Position numbers and translations under genes: made by a program. From Thiomonas intermedia (lineage in GTDB: Bacteria; Pseudomonadota; Gammaproteobacteria; Burkholderiales; Burkholderiaceae_C), in assembly GCF_002028405.1 (NCBI RefSeq), contig NZ_CP020046.1, positions 2,852,001 through 2,916,000 on the forward strand: DNA of 64,000 nt, in the 5' to 3' direction. Shown here piece by piece: positions 37,070 through 49,347 of this stretch. Each line of letters begins with the position of its first letter. The stretch's first letter is position 1. The notes beneath the pieces were generated by a model. It was given only the letters and a program-made list of their open reading frames with translations, ran no database searches and was not told where the DNA came from.

Positions 37070-37493
37070 TTTGCAGCCCCTGTTGCAGCATTTGCGGGTG
37101 GTTGGAAAGCCACTGGTAGAACTCGATGTTCTGCACGGCATCCGCAACCTGCGGGCTGAGAGCCTGAGAGCCAACTCCACCCGGATAAGTCGCGTTGGTG
37201 GTCATGAGATGGGGCACGCTGATGAACACCGCCAGGGCCAGCGAGGCGGTCGCCATGCCCGCGGCAAAGACCCGGGGCCAGCGCACGGCGCGCGAGTGGC
37301 GGCGGGGCATGCGCGCGGCCAATTGTGGCAAGGGTGCCAGCAGGGTGCTCAGACGCTGCCCGAACTGCAACGCGTGTTGGCACTGCGGGCAGTCTTTCAG
37401 ATGAACTTCGATCTGCGCCGCCTGTTCAGCCGACGCCAGACCACTGCGGTAGTGGTCGATCTGAGCGGGAGTGAGATGGTTGCGGGTGGTCAT
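37053..37493 (-). CDS. Zinc-binding anti-sigma factor (membrane)
   Basis: A 146-residue protein from MTTRNHLTPAQIDHY. The zinc anti-sigma motif H-x3-C-x2-C is His31, Cys35 and Cys38 (HLKDCPQC). One transmembrane helix lies at about 72-95. A short periplasmic tail ends in Gln/Asn-rich sequence (WLSNHPQMLQQGLQNG). Directly downstream of the sigma factor gene, with a 22-base gap, it most likely holds that sigma factor inactive at the membrane. The signal sensed is unknown. Confidence 0.86.
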   Translation of the reverse strand: MTTRNHLTPAQIDHYRSGLASAEQAAQIEVHLKDCPQCQHALQFGQRLSTLLAPLPQLAARMPRRHSRAVRWPRVFAAGMATASLALAVFISVPHLMTTNATYPGGVGSQALSPQVADAVQNIEFYQWLSNHPQMLQQGLQNGNPA

Positions 37494-37515
37494 GATGGCA
37501 CCTGATTCAGGCAGT

Positions 37516-38109
37516 TCAAACTTTAGCGGGATGGTCGGATTCAAGCAATTCCCTCAAGCGGGTGAGCGCGCGCATATGGTGCGTCTTGACGCTGCCTTCG
37601 CTGACTTTCATCGCTGCGGCGGTGTCGACGATGGACAAACCCTCCATTTCCCGCAGCAAAAACGCCTCGCGTTGCCGCGGGCTCAGGGTTGAAATCGCAT
37701 CGGCGATGCGCCCAGCAAGCTGCCCGTTGGAGGTCTGCTGCTCGGGCCCGAGCCCACCGTCGGCAATCTGCTCCCAACTGGGAGGTTGGTCCTCGTCCTC
37801 GTCGCTGGAGAAGAAGAAATCGAAAATCTTCTCCACCTTGCGCCGCCGGTGCATGTCGGTGATGCGATTGCGCAGAATGCTGTAGAAAAGCGGCGCCCAT
37901 TCCTCCGCTGGCCGCAACCTGTAATTGCTCACCAGTTTGAGCAGGCTGTCCTGAACCACATCGGCAGCCAGCGCCGCATCGCGCAGCTCGATGAGTGCCA
38001 TGCGGGTGGCTCTCACGCGGACGTCGGCGCAAAAACGGTTGAGTTCGGCGGAGTCGAATGGCGTGGCGTCGGTCACGAGTGCTTGGGGGAGGGCGTAAGC
38101 ATGATCCAT
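37516..38109 (-). CDS. ECF-type RNA polymerase sigma factor
   Basis: A 197-residue group IV sigma factor. Region 2 lies at about 25-90 (AALAADVVQDSLLKLVSNYRL and FYSILRNRITDMHRRRK). Region 4 lies at about 130-190 (ISTLSPRQREAFLLREMEGLSI, then the helix-turn-helix VSEGSVKTHHMRALTRLREL). Between them is a long acidic, Phe-rich linker (KIFDFFFSSDEDEDQPP). It is the first gene of a three-gene minus-strand unit with the anti-sigma factor. The promoters it recognises are unknown. The closest named type is RpoE-like, but I do not assign a symbol. Confidence 0.9.
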   Translation of the reverse strand: MDHAYALPQALVTDATPFDSAELNRFCADVRVRATRMALIELRDAALAADVVQDSLLKLVSNYRLRPAEEWAPLFYSILRNRITDMHRRRKVEKIFDFFFSSDEDEDQPPSWEQIADGGLGPEQQTSNGQLAGRIADAISTLSPRQREAFLLREMEGLSIVDTAAAMKVSEGSVKTHHMRALTRLRELLESDHPAKV

Positions 38110-38301
38110 AGCATAGTGGCCAGTTCAGGCGGGTCGGTTCTGGTCAAAAACAGGGTTCTCTTGCGGGTAACGCCGGGCTCGACGCCTTGATGACAGTCAG
38201 TCGCCCGGCCGATTGAAAATTTCTGTTTCTTTCCGCGCTTTGCCTCGCGACCGCGCTCCGTAGAATGGCGGCGCCCTTCCTTTTCCGCCCCCGCGCCTCT
38301 C

Positions 38302-39513
38302 GTGAACCCTCGTCTCGCCCAGCTTCAGCCCTATCCGTTCGAAAAACTGCGTCTGCTTCACCAGGGGGTGACGCCTTCATCGCAGTGGTCGGCGATCAGC
38401 CTGGGCATCGGTGAGCCCAAGCATCCCACCCCGCCTTTCATTCAGGAGGCGCTGGCCGCGCATCTGGAGGGCCTGGCGGTGTACCCCAGCACGATCGGAG
38501 GCGTGGAGTTGCGCAAGGCCTGTGCGCAATGGGCGCAGCGCCGATACGGCGTCAATTTGGACCCGCAGAGCCAGGTGCTGCCGGTCAACGGGTCGCGGGA
38601 GGCGCTGTTCGCCCTGGCGCAGACCGTGGTGGATGCGGACAAGGCCGCAGCCACGGTGGTTTGCCCGAATCCGTTCTATCAAATCTACGAAGGGGCGGCG
38701 CTGCTCGCCGGGGCGCAGCCCTATTTCGCCGCGGTGGACGCGCAGCGCAACTTCGCGGTGGACTGGGCGGCGGTGCCCGAGTCAGTCTGGCAGCGCACCC
38801 AGCTTCTGTACGTCTGCTCGCCGGGGAACCCGACCGGGGCGGTGATGCCTCTGGAGGAATGGAGGTTGCTGTTCGAACTCTCCGACCGGCACGGCTTTGT
38901 CATTGCGAGCGACGAGTGCTATTCGGAAATCTGGTTTGGGCCGCAGGCGCCGCTGGGCGGACTGGAAGCGGCCCGGCAGTTGGGGCGGACGGATTTCCGC
39001 AATCTCGTTTACTTCACCTCGCTGTCCAAGCGATCGAATGTGCCGGGCCTGCGGTCGGGCTTTGTCGCCGGGGACGCGGAGCTGATCGCGGCGTTCACCC
39101 GCTATCGCACCTACCACGGCAGCGCCATGGGGCCAGCGGTGCAGGCGGCAAGTGTGGCCGCCTGGAACGACGAGGCGCACGTCGAGCACAACCGTGCGCT
39201 GTACCGCGAGAAATTCGCCGCCGTGCTGCCCCTGCTGCAGCCGGTGATGGACGTGCGCCTGCCCGATGCCGGGTTCTACCTGTGGGCGGCCACGCCGGGC
39301 GACGATGCACAGTTCTCCCGCGGCTTGCTCGAAAAATACAATGTCACCGTCTTGCCCGGCAGCTATCTGGCTCGCGAGCAGGGCGGCGCCAATCCGGGGC
39401 GCGGACGCATCCGCATGGCCCTGGTCGCTCCGCTGGACGAATGCGTCGAAGCAGCCCGCCGTATCGCCGCCTATTGTTCTGAACTGATCCACTCACAAAG
39501 ACCCTCACCATGA
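38302..39513 (+). CDS. dapC: N-succinyldiaminopimelate aminotransferase
   Basis: PLP enzyme of lysine and diaminopimelate synthesis. It has 403 residues from a GTG start. The PLP-binding Lys lies in [15 protein letters not shown]; the PGNPTGAVM and [10 protein letters not shown] segments match the class I aminotransferase fold. It overlaps dapD by 4 bases. The set dapC-dapD-dapE nearby covers three steps of the succinylase branch. The 192-base gap to the divergent sigma factor gene has no feature I can support. Confidence 0.95.
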   Translation: MNPRLAQLQPYPFEKLRLLHQGVTPSSQWSAISLGIGEPKHPTPPFIQEALAAHLEGLAVYPSTIGGVELRKACAQWAQRRYGVNLDPQSQVLPVNGSREALFALAQTVVDADKAAATVVCPNPFYQIYEGAALLAGAQPYFAAVDAQRNFAVDWAAVPESVWQRTQLLYVCSPGNPTGAVMPLEEWRLLFELSDRHGFVIASDECYSEIWFGPQAPLGGLEAARQLGRTDFRNLVYFTSLSKRSNVPGLRSGFVAGDAELIAAFTRYRTYHGSAMGPAVQAASVAAWNDEAHVEHNRALYREKFAAVLPLLQPVMDVRLPDAGFYLWAATPGDDAQFSRGLLEKYNVTVLPGSYLAREQGGANPGRGRIRMALVAPLDECVEAARRIAAYCSELIHSQRPSP

Positions 39514-40331
39514 CGCAACAACTGCAGACCCTCATCGACCAGGCCTGGGAAAACCGTACCGAATACAGCCCGGCCAACGCGCCGGCCGAGTTGCGCGAGG
39601 CCGTGGGCCACGTGATCGACCAGCTCAACGTCGGCAAGCTGCGTGTGGCCGAGCGCTTCGGTGGCGAGTGGGTGACTCATCAATGGCTGAAAAAGGCCGT
39701 GCTGCTGAGTTTTCGCCTGCATGACAACGTGGCCATGCAGGCGGGTGATCTGCATTTTTTCGACAAGGTGCAGACCAAGTTTCACAACCTCGACGAAGCC
39801 CAGATGCGCGCCACCGGCGTGCGCGTGGTGCCGCCGGCGGTGGCCAGGCATGGGTCTTACATCGCGCCCAATGTGGTGCTGATGCCCTCCTATGTGAACA
39901 TCGGCGCCTATGTTGACGAGGGCACGATGGTCGATACCTGGGCGACCGTGGGCTCTTGTGCCCAGATCGGCAAGAACGTGCATCTGTCTGGCGGCGTGGG
40001 CATTGGCGGGGTGCTGGAGCCGATCCAGGCCAACCCGACCATCATCGGCGACAACTGCTTCATCGGTGCGCGCTCCGAGGTGGTGGAAGGCGTGATCGTC
40101 GAAGACAACTGCGTCATCTCGATGGGGGTCTACATCGGCAAATCCACCAAGATCTACGACCGCGCCACCGGCGAGGTGAGCTATGGCCGCATTCCCGAGG
40201 GTTCGGTGGTGGTCAGCGGCAACCTGCCGAGCAGCGACGGCAAGTACAGCTTGTATTGCGCGGTGATCGTCAAGCGGGTGGACGCCCAGACGCGCTCCAA
40301 GACCAGCATCAACGAACTGCTGCGGGCCTGA
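39510..40331 (+). CDS. dapD: Tetrahydrodipicolinate N-succinyltransferase
   Basis: Transfers succinyl from succinyl-CoA to tetrahydrodipicolinate in lysine/peptidoglycan precursor synthesis. It has 273 residues. An N-terminal helical domain precedes the left-handed beta-helix of hexapeptide repeats (for example [21 protein letters not shown]), and the trimeric CoA-binding end follows. It starts within an ATGA overlap with dapC. Confidence 0.98.
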   Translation: MTQQLQTLIDQAWENRTEYSPANAPAELREAVGHVIDQLNVGKLRVAERFGGEWVTHQWLKKAVLLSFRLHDNVAMQAGDLHFFDKVQTKFHNLDEAQMRATGVRVVPPAVARHGSYIAPNVVLMPSYVNIGAYVDEGTMVDTWATVGSCAQIGKNVHLSGGVGIGGVLEPIQANPTIIGDNCFIGARSEVVEGVIVEDNCVISMGVYIGKSTKIYDRATGEVSYGRIPEGSVVVSGNLPSSDGKYSLYCAVIVKRVDAQTRSKTSINELLRA

Positions 40332-40377
40332 CGGCGCTGCGCACCAAGATTACGGTCACCAACACCAAGGGGGATGT

Positions 40378-41529
40378 ATGTCGGCAATGGAGCGTTTGTT
40401 CAAACTGATGGCGGAGAAAAAGGCCTCCGACATCTACATCAGTCCGCACGCCCCCATCCTCATCCGCATCAACGGACATGCGGTGGCCGTGAACCGGCAG
40501 GTCTTGACGCCGGATGAACCCTTCCGTCTGCTGGCCGAAGCCGTGGGGCATGAGCGGGCGGCCGAAGTCACGCGAACCGGCGAACTCAATATCGGTCTGC
40601 CGCGGCCTGGCCTGGGCAGCTATCGGATCAGCGCGTTCCGCCAGCGCGGCAGTGTGGCGATGGTGGTGCGCTACATTCCCGGCGAAATTCCGGCGCTGGA
40701 GTCGCTGAATCTGCCTGGAGTTCTGGCCGATCTGGTGATGGAAAAGCACGGCTTGCTGCTCATGGTGGGCTCCACGGGGGCGGGCAAGAGCACGACGCTT
40801 GCGGCGATGATCGACTATCGCAATGCCAACAAGACCGGCCACATTCTTACGCTGGAAGAACCCATCGAATACCTGTTCTCCAACCGCAAGTCGATTGTCA
40901 ATCAGCGCGAGGTCGGCATCGATACCGAGTCGCTCGCGGTCGGACTGAAGAACGCGCTGCGTCAGGCACCTGATTGCATCATGATCGGTGAGATCCGCGA
41001 TCAGGCGACCATGAGTGCGGCGCTGCAGTATTCCCTGTCGGGCCATCTCTGCCTGGCTACGCTGCACGCCAACAACAGCTATCAGGCGCTCAACCGCATC
41101 GTCGGTTTCTATCCGATGGATCAACGGGCCGCGCTGTTCAACGACATGGCCTCGGGTCTTCGGGGTATCGTCTCGCAGCGGCTGCTGCGCGCGAGCGCCG
41201 GCGGGCTGACGCCTGCGGTGGAAATCATGCTCAACACCCAGCTCGTGCGCGAGTTGATCGAGAAGGGCGACTTCTCTGGCGTCAAGGAGGCGATGGAGAA
41301 ATCCATGGCCGAAGGCTCTCAGACTTTCGAGCAGGCGCTGGCCACCATGGTGATCGACGGCGTGGTCAGTCGTGAAGAAGCGCTGGCCTACGCCGATTCG
41401 CCGACCAATCTGCTCTGGCGCCTGGAGAACGACGCCACCCTGCGCAAACAGGCCGCGCCCGCCGAGGCCATCGAAGACGATACGCCCTCATTCACCGAAA
41501 TCACCCTCGACCTGGACTCGCCGCGCTGA
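40378..41529 (+). CDS. pilU: Type IV pilus retraction ATPase PilU (PilT family)
   Basis: Hexameric ATPase that assists PilT in retracting type IV pili. It has 383 residues. Walker A is GSTGAGKS at 131-138. The Asp box, Walker B (MIGEIRD) and His box (LATLHANNSYQALNRI) are complete. The C-terminus is Asp/Thr-rich and longer than PilT (about 345), which favours PilU. No pilT lies nearby. Its position between dapD and dapE is known in Burkholderiales. The strong ribosome site AAGGGGG fixes the start. Confidence 0.92.
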   Translation: MSAMERLFKLMAEKKASDIYISPHAPILIRINGHAVAVNRQVLTPDEPFRLLAEAVGHERAAEVTRTGELNIGLPRPGLGSYRISAFRQRGSVAMVVRYIPGEIPALESLNLPGVLADLVMEKHGLLLMVGSTGAGKSTTLAAMIDYRNANKTGHILTLEEPIEYLFSNRKSIVNQREVGIDTESLAVGLKNALRQAPDCIMIGEIRDQATMSAALQYSLSGHLCLATLHANNSYQALNRIVGFYPMDQRAALFNDMASGLRGIVSQRLLRASAGGLTPAVEIMLNTQLVRELIEKGDFSGVKEAMEKSMAEGSQTFEQALATMVIDGVVSREEALAYADSPTNLLWRLENDATLRKQAAPAEAIEDDTPSFTEITLDLDSPR

Positions 41530-43633
<2,104 letters not shown>

Positions 43634-43637
<4 letters not shown>

Positions 43638-45580
43638 TCCGGCTGACCGATATTGTTTTGCGCCGCGGCATCCAGGTGGTGCTCGACCAGGCCAGCCTGA
43701 CCCTGCACCCAGGTGACAAGGTTGGCCTGGTCGGCGTGAACGGAGCCGGGAAGTCGTCGTTGTTCGCCCTCTTGCTCGGCGATTTGCACGAAGACGCTGG
43801 CGGGCTGGACAAACCCGCGCACTGGCGTCTGGCCACCGTGGCACAGGATGTGCCCGATTCCGAGGACACGGCCGTCGACTTCGTGCTGCACGGCGATCTG
43901 GCGTTGCAAGCGGCGCAGCAGGCCGTGCAGGCCGCGATGCAGGCGCCCGAGCACGACGAGGCGGCGGGCCATGCCCTGGCCGAAGCGCAGCATGCCTTCG
44001 AGCTGGCGGACGGTTACACCGCCCGCTCCCGTGCCGAAGCCTTGCTGCTCGGGCTGGGTTTCAGCGTGGCCGAGCTGCGCAAGCCGGTGATGCATTTTTC
44101 TGGTGGCTGGCGCATGCGACTGGCGCTGGCCCAGGCGCTGTTCGCCCCCAGCGACTGTCTGCTGCTCGACGAGCCGACCAATCACCTCGACCTGGATGCC
44201 CTGGTCTGGCTGGAGCAATGGCTGGCGCGCTATCCCGGCCTGTTGCTGGTCATTTCACACGACCGCGAATTTCTCGATGCGGTGTGCCGCGTGACCGTGC
44301 ACCTGGACGGTGGCAAGCTCACCCGCTACGGCGGCAACTACACCCTGTTCGAAGAGCAGCGGGCCGAGAAACTTCTGCAGCAGCAGGCCGCGTTTTCCCG
44401 TCAGCAGCAGGACATTGCGCGGCTGACGCGCTTTGTCGAGCGGTTCCGGGCCAAGGCGACCAAGGCGCGGCAGGCCCAGAGCCGGATGAAGGCCCTGGAG
44501 CGCATGGAGCGGCTGGCGCCGGTCTATCTGAGCGGCGCGCTGCGTATCGAGATGCTCGAGCCCGTGAGCTTGCCGCAGCAGTTGCTTACCTTGAGCGAGG
44601 CCGATTGCGGCTACGGCGAGCCTCCCGTGCTGCGCGGCGTGGCGCGCGAGATCACCGGCGGGCAGCGCATCGGCATCCTCGGCGCGAACGGGCAGGGCAA
44701 GTCCACGCTGGTGAAAACACTGGCCGGCGTGCTGGCCCTGCGTGCGGGGCAGCGCCGGGAAGGCAAGGGGCTGGTGATCGGCTACTTCGCGCAGCAGGAA
44801 GTGGACGTGCTGCGACTGGACGAGACGCCGCTGCAGCACATGCAGCGGCTGGCACGCGACATCGCGCCCCATACGTCCGAGCAGGAATGGCGCAACTGGC
44901 TCGGCCGCTATCAGTTCGACGGCGACATGATGACGCGGGCCTGCGGCAGTTTTTCCGGCGGGGAAAAGGCGCGTCTGGCCCTGGCCCTGGTGATCTGGCG
45001 GCGCCCCAATCTCTTGCTGCTGGACGAACCCACCAACCACCTCGACCTGCCCACCCGCGAAGCGCTCGCCATGGCCTTGCAGGATTTCGCCGGAACGGTG
45101 CTGCTGGTCTCGCACGATCGCGCCCTGCTGCGCGCCACCTGCGACGCGTTCTGGCTGGTCGCGGATGGGCAGGTCCAAGACTTCGACGGCAGTCTCGATG
45201 ACTACCAACAGTGGGCGCTGGCGCGCACCTCGCAGCGCCAGAGCGCGGCGCAGGACAAGCCGCCATCGCCCGAGGGCCCTGGAGAGCCGCTTGCCAGCGT
45301 CGATCGCAAGGAAGCGCGCCGCCAGCAGGCGGAGCAGCGGCAGCAGCGTGCGCAGCAGCTCAAGCCGATCAAGGCTGAGTTCTCGCGCGTGGAGCTGGAG
45401 TTGCATCGGCTCGAAGCGGAGCGCGCCGATCTGGAGGCGGCGCTGGCGCATCCCGACACGCCCGCCGCGGATCGGGTGGAACAGTCCAGGCGCCACCATG
45501 CGCTGGCCGAGCGCATCGCCCCCCTGGAAGAACGCTGGCTCGAACTCGGAGCGCAGTTGGAAGCGCTGCAGTCCGCCTGA
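43634..45580 (+). CDS. ABC-F family ATPase, YheS type
   Basis: Soluble ATPase with two ABC domains and no membrane part, 648 residues; ABC-F proteins act on the ribosome. Walker A motifs are GVNGAGKSS and GANGQGKST. Signatures are FSGGWRMRL and FSGGEKARL. The linker (TRFVERFRAKATKARQAQSRMKALER) is the P-site tRNA-interaction motif region. A coiled-coil C-terminus begins near 550 (RQQAEQRQQRAQQL). The opening MIRLTDIVLRRGIQVVLDQA and the size match YheS rather than EttA or Uup. It is the last gene of the coupled dapE-prmB run. Confidence 0.92.
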
Positions 45581-45731
45581 GCAAGCGGCTGCATCTGCCC
45601 GGCAGGAACGTCGCAAAAATTGATCCATGCCGATAGGTGGATCTGTTTATCCGAGTAGATTGCTCGACTTTCCTTTCCCTTCTTCTTACTCACTCCGCGC
45701 GGCCGCCCGCGCGGGCGCGACCGGAGCCCTC

Positions 45732-46124
45732 ATGAAACAAACCCTGCTGCAGGAAAAGTACCCCGTCTATGTCGCCGAAATCCCGAAGGCCGAGACGCGT
45801 CACGCCACGGTCGACGATGTGATCGCCTATTTCAAGGACAAGATCGCCGCCAACCCCAAGGTGAAGTTCATCGGCGTGTTCGATCACTACGCGCACACGA
45901 CGCAGATCGGCGGCACCATCGCCCCGGAGATCAAGGCGGCCGCCGAGGTGATCTTTTGCTTCGGCATCGCCTTGCCCAACCCTCTGGTGCTGGCCGTGCG
46001 TCCCCGCTCCATCGGCATTGCAGACCTCGGCGACAAGTTCGTCATCACCTTTCTCGAAGCGCCCATGGCCCCGGCAAACGAGGCCATGGAAGCCTGGACC
46101 AAGGGCCTGCGAAACGCCGACTGA
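45732..46124 (+). CDS. Uncharacterised 130-residue protein
   Basis: A soluble protein from MKQTLLQEKYPVYV with GGAG 6 bases upstream; no signal peptide. Distinct segments are FDHYAHTTQIGG and FCFGIALPNPLVLAVRPRSIGI, then FLEAPMAPANEAMEAWTKGL. It resembles, from memory and unchecked, a small family seen in sulfur-oxidising and other chemolithotrophic bacteria. The His/Asp/Tyr-rich patch could bind metal or a small ligand. The function is unknown. It is alone, 151 bases after the ABC-F gene, and converges with the MATE exporter gene. A longer start at 45627 adds 35 residues with no ribosome site. Confidence 0.8.
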   Translation: MKQTLLQEKYPVYVAEIPKAETRHATVDDVIAYFKDKIAANPKVKFIGVFDHYAHTTQIGGTIAPEIKAAAEVIFCFGIALPNPLVLAVRPRSIGIADLGDKFVITFLEAPMAPANEAMEAWTKGLRNAD

Positions 46125-46142
46125 GGCTTTCGTCGAAAGGTC

Positions 46143-46166
46143 ATGCCGCGACCATAGGTGCGGCAT
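46143..46166. terminator. Hairpin between convergent genes
   Basis: Stem ATGCCGC/GCGGCAT (46143-46149 with 46160-46166), with a further 3-bp inner stem, lies in the 60-base gap between the 130-residue protein gene and the MATE gene. It may terminate both transcripts; neither side has a proper T-run, so confidence is limited. Confidence 0.4.
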
Positions 46167-46184
46167 TCCCAGGTGAGCCCGGTC

Positions 46185-47534
46185 TCAGGAGGGCCGCCGA
46201 GCCACCCGCCACAGCAGCAAGGCAAAGCAGCTCGCGGCGACCGCGAGGCCGGTGGTGTTGCCCATCCAGAATCCTGCCGCGCCCTGCAAGGCGGGCGGGG
46301 TGATGCCCAGGCTGTTGAAGCCCATGACATAGCCTCCCCCCAGCCCGATGCCCCAAAGCGAGAGGGCATACAGCACGCTGGGCAGCACGGCAACGTGATA
46401 CGAACGAAGGATGAAGGCGCTGGTGGACTGCACCGCGTCGAACACCTGATAAAGCGCGATGAACAGGAACAGGTGATGGGCGACCGCCTGCACCTGCGCA
46501 TCGGCGGTGTACCAGGAGATGATGCGGCCTCGCTCGAGCCAGACCGTCAGGCCCAGACCGATGGAGAGCAGCGCCGCGGCGCCCACGCCGCTCCAGGCCG
46601 TATGTCGTGCCGCGCGGGTGTGACCGGCGCCGAGGTGCTGTGCCACCACCGAGCCGGTGGCGATGGAAATGGAGAGCGGCAGCATGTAGAGCACCGTGGC
46701 GAAATTGGCGGTGATCTGATGGGCCGCCAGCACCGTGTCGCCCAGCCTTGCGATGAACAGCGCCATGAACGTGAAGGCGGACACCTCGACCAGCAGACTC
46801 AGACCGATGGGGCCGCCCAGCCGCAACAGATGGGCCTGCGCCGACCCGTCCGGCCAGTCCCAGCGCGAGAGCGCGGCATAGGGGCGCAGCGCGGCGCTGT
46901 AGCGGTGCTGCAGCACTGCGACGGCCAGCAGGCCATATTGCGTGAGCACGGTTGCCAAGGCGCAGCCTTCGGCGCCCATTGGCGTCATGCCGTGCAGGCC
47001 AAAGCGATCGGGCAGCAGGAACACCGCGTTGAGCAGAAGCTTGAGTCCGAGTCCGCCGATCTGCAGGGCGGCCGTGAGCAGGGGCCGCGAAATCGCCTGG
47101 CTGAGTGCCGCATGCACACGAAACGCCAGAGCGGCCGGCAATCCCAGCGCGAGAAGGGCCAGGTAGCGATCGACCGTGGCATCCCTGGCCTGTCCGGTCA
47201 ATGCCAGCAGGGGCTGAGGCCAGAGCAGAACGGCCACGCCCAAGGCGCAAAGTCCCGCGGCAAGCCACAGTCCCTGGCGGAAGCTGGCGCCCACGGCATC
47301 GGGATGGCCCGCGCCGAAGCCGCGTCCAAGGGTGGGCAGCAGTGACTGGGTGACCCCCGAAAGCGACACGAACAAGGTGATGTAGATCGCCTGGCCGACC
47401 GACAGGGTGGCGAGGCTGGACGTCGAGGCGTAATGGCCCAGCATCACCGTGTCGGCCACGCCGAAGCCGATGACCGCAAGCTGTCCGATGAGCACGCTCA
47501 CGGCCAGACGCAACAGATCGCGCAGGGAACGCAC
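46185..47534 (-). CDS. MATE family cation/drug antiporter
   Basis: Inner-membrane exporter of the NorM/DinF type, 449 residues with about 12 hydrophobic helices and no signal peptide. It starts at a GTG (47534) with AAGGA upstream. MATE features include the N-terminal VADTVMLGHYAS and the repeat region GPIGLSLLVEVSAFTF that begins the second half. It uses a Na+ or H+ gradient to expel cationic drugs or metabolites; the substrate is unknown. It follows the membrane glycosyltransferase gene by 17 bases on the same strand and is probably cotranscribed. Confidence 0.93.
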   Translation of the reverse strand: MRSLRDLLRLAVSVLIGQLAVIGFGVADTVMLGHYASTSSLATLSVGQAIYITLFVSLSGVTQSLLPTLGRGFGAGHPDAVGASFRQGLWLAAGLCALGVAVLLWPQPLLALTGQARDATVDRYLALLALGLPAALAFRVHAALSQAISRPLLTAALQIGGLGLKLLLNAVFLLPDRFGLHGMTPMGAEGCALATVLTQYGLLAVAVLQHRYSAALRPYAALSRWDWPDGSAQAHLLRLGGPIGLSLLVEVSAFTFMALFIARLGDTVLAAHQITANFATVLYMLPLSISIATGSVVAQHLGAGHTRAARHTAWSGVGAAALLSIGLGLTVWLERGRIISWYTADAQVQAVAHHLFLFIALYQVFDAVQSTSAFILRSYHVAVLPSVLYALSLWGIGLGGGYVMGFNSLGITPPALQGAAGFWMGNTTGLAVAASCFALLLWRVARRPS

Positions 47535-47551
47535 GGCAAACGTCCTTCAGC

Positions 47552-49243
47552 TCAGGGCGAAAGCCGTTGATACAGGTAGAAGGTCGCGCCACGGTCCCCC
47601 GGACGACCACCCTGCCAGATCAGCCGCCACTCGGAGGCGGCCAGCGGGGCGCGTGTTCCCAGCGCGTAGGGGCACACGGCGTCCTGCGAGCGCGAGAAAT
47701 CCAGTCCGCTCCAATAGCCGATCAAGGCCTGGCTCGTGAGGTCGATGCCCACAGACTGCAGGCACGGTCTGCCCACCTGCATGGACAAGGCGCTGGCGCT
47801 GCGGACGGTGTGCGCCAAGGCTCGCCCGACATTGCGGTAGGTACTCGCATAGTTCAGAACCGGCATCCAGAGACTGCCGACCAGCACCCAGGCCAGGGTG
47901 ACGCCGCTTGCCGAGAGCACCATGCCCTTCCAAAGGGGGTGGCGATGACGCCCGGTTCGCCAAAGCACCACGGCACCCCAGGCCAGGGTGGCCACCAGCG
48001 AGAGGGAGAGGGCGATGGGGTCCAGGCTGAAGTGAAAACCCGGCGCCAGCCGCGCGATATTCGCCGCAGGCTTGGCTGGCCAGCCGACAAACAGGGCCAG
48101 CCACATCACCCACACGACCAGGGCCAGCAGGCTGTAGAACAGCACCGCGAACCAGTCGATGGCAGCCAGGCCTGCGCGGCGCATGACCGGCAGGGCAAAC
48201 CCGGAAAGAAGGGCCAGCGGGGGTAGGGCCAGCAGAAAGACCTTGTCGTTGTTGCCCAAGGCCAGCGCGCTCAGCAAGGCCAGCAAGGCCAGCGCCCACG
48301 CCGTTCGCAGGTGCCAGGCCAGCAGGGATTCGCGCCAGCGCCACAAGGCCCAGGCCGCCAGGGGCCAGGCGGGCCAGGTGAACCAAAGTCCGATGCGGAA
48401 GAAGTCGCCCAGGGTTGCCAGATCGGGCCACGCTCCGTGCATGGACCATCCGAGGCGGGACTCGGCCCACAAACCTGCAATCATGCCCACGGCCAGCGCC
48501 AGTGCGACCGCCCAGCTCCTGCCGACGAGCAGACTCTCCCACAACAGCATGACCAGTGCGACGGCCAGAAGCAGAGCAAACCAGCCTGCTGCCGTCAACG
48601 CCAGGCACAGCAAACCGGCCGCGATCCAGCCCGCCGCCTTCCAGGGCTTGCGCGGAAGCAAGGACACGCCCAACAACACGGCGCTGACGGCGGCGAGCTG
48701 GACGACCTGGGTCGATGCCTCATGGCCCCGTCCCAGCAGGCCCAGTGTGGCCAGCAAGGTGAGCAGCACGCCATCGGCGATGGCGCGTGCATAGTCGTTC
48801 GGGTCGATGGGGGAACCAAATGCGGGTCGCACAGGCTGGGCGTCGTCGTGGCGGGCGAAATGAAAGGCGGCGTACCACGTCAGGCTCATGCTGGCAGCCA
48901 GCGCCAGCATGAACGGCACCCGCGAGGCGAGGATGGGACCTAGCCAGCCTCCGAGGGTTTGGATCGATCCGGCGCCAAGCCAGTGGGCGAGCCACCCTCC
49001 GCTGATCGCGTGGCCGTACAGGACAGGGTGCCACCAGGACGTTGCACCCTGGGCCATCTGCCACATCACCGCAAAGCTCAGTCCGTCGGTGCGCCAGGGG
49101 TCGCGTCCCAGAAATCCGGGCAGGATGTACGCCGCACAGAGCAGCAGCAGCAGCGGACGAGGCAGTTTTCCTACGGCGCCCGGTTGCAGCGCTGGGCGCG
49201 CCGCGGGTCTGCGGGTCTGTCCGTGAGAAAACGGCGAGCTCAT
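47552..49243 (-). CDS. Multi-span membrane glycosyltransferase, GT39/GT83-like
   Basis: A 563-residue protein with a cytoplasmic Arg/Pro-rich start and about 11 hydrophobic helices. The first loop holds GRDPWRTDGLSFAVMWQMAQG, with the acidic pair position of ArnT/PMT-type enzymes that use polyprenyl-phosphate sugar donors. The C-terminal soluble part (from about 480) is short. It resembles the membrane proteins found beside MATE exporters in Burkholderiales. The sugar and acceptor are unknown. It differs clearly from the arnT homologue at 57286-59097. Confidence 0.75.
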   Translation of the reverse strand: MSSPFSHGQTRRPAARPALQPGAVGKLPRPLLLLLCAAYILPGFLGRDPWRTDGLSFAVMWQMAQGATSWWHPVLYGHAISGGWLAHWLGAGSIQTLGGWLGPILASRVPFMLALAASMSLTWYAAFHFARHDDAQPVRPAFGSPIDPNDYARAIADGVLLTLLATLGLLGRGHEASTQVVQLAAVSAVLLGVSLLPRKPWKAAGWIAAGLLCLALTAAGWFALLLAVALVMLLWESLLVGRSWAVALALAVGMIAGLWAESRLGWSMHGAWPDLATLGDFFRIGLWFTWPAWPLAAWALWRWRESLLAWHLRTAWALALLALLSALALGNNDKVFLLALPPLALLSGFALPVMRRAGLAAIDWFAVLFYSLLALVVWVMWLALFVGWPAKPAANIARLAPGFHFSLDPIALSLSLVATLAWGAVVLWRTGRHRHPLWKGMVLSASGVTLAWVLVGSLWMPVLNYASTYRNVGRALAHTVRSASALSMQVGRPCLQSVGIDLTSQALIGYWSGLDFSRSQDAVCPYALGTRAPLAASEWRLIWQGGRPGDRGATFYLYQRLSP

Positions 49244-49267
49244 GGCGTATCAGGTCAAGGAAGGATG

Positions 49268-49302
49268 AAAACAACAACGGGCAGCCTAGCTGCCCGTTGT
49301 TG
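49268..49302 (-). terminator. Intrinsic terminator after rpmE2
   Basis: A perfect 14-bp stem (49272-49285 with 49289-49302) with a 3-base loop is followed on the minus strand by four T residues. It lies 45 bases after the rpmE2 stop and separates it from the glycosyltransferase gene. Confidence 0.93.
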
Positions 49303-49347
49303 GAGGTGGCTTCGGGGTTGCGAACAACCCCTTGGCGAGGCAGGCGC

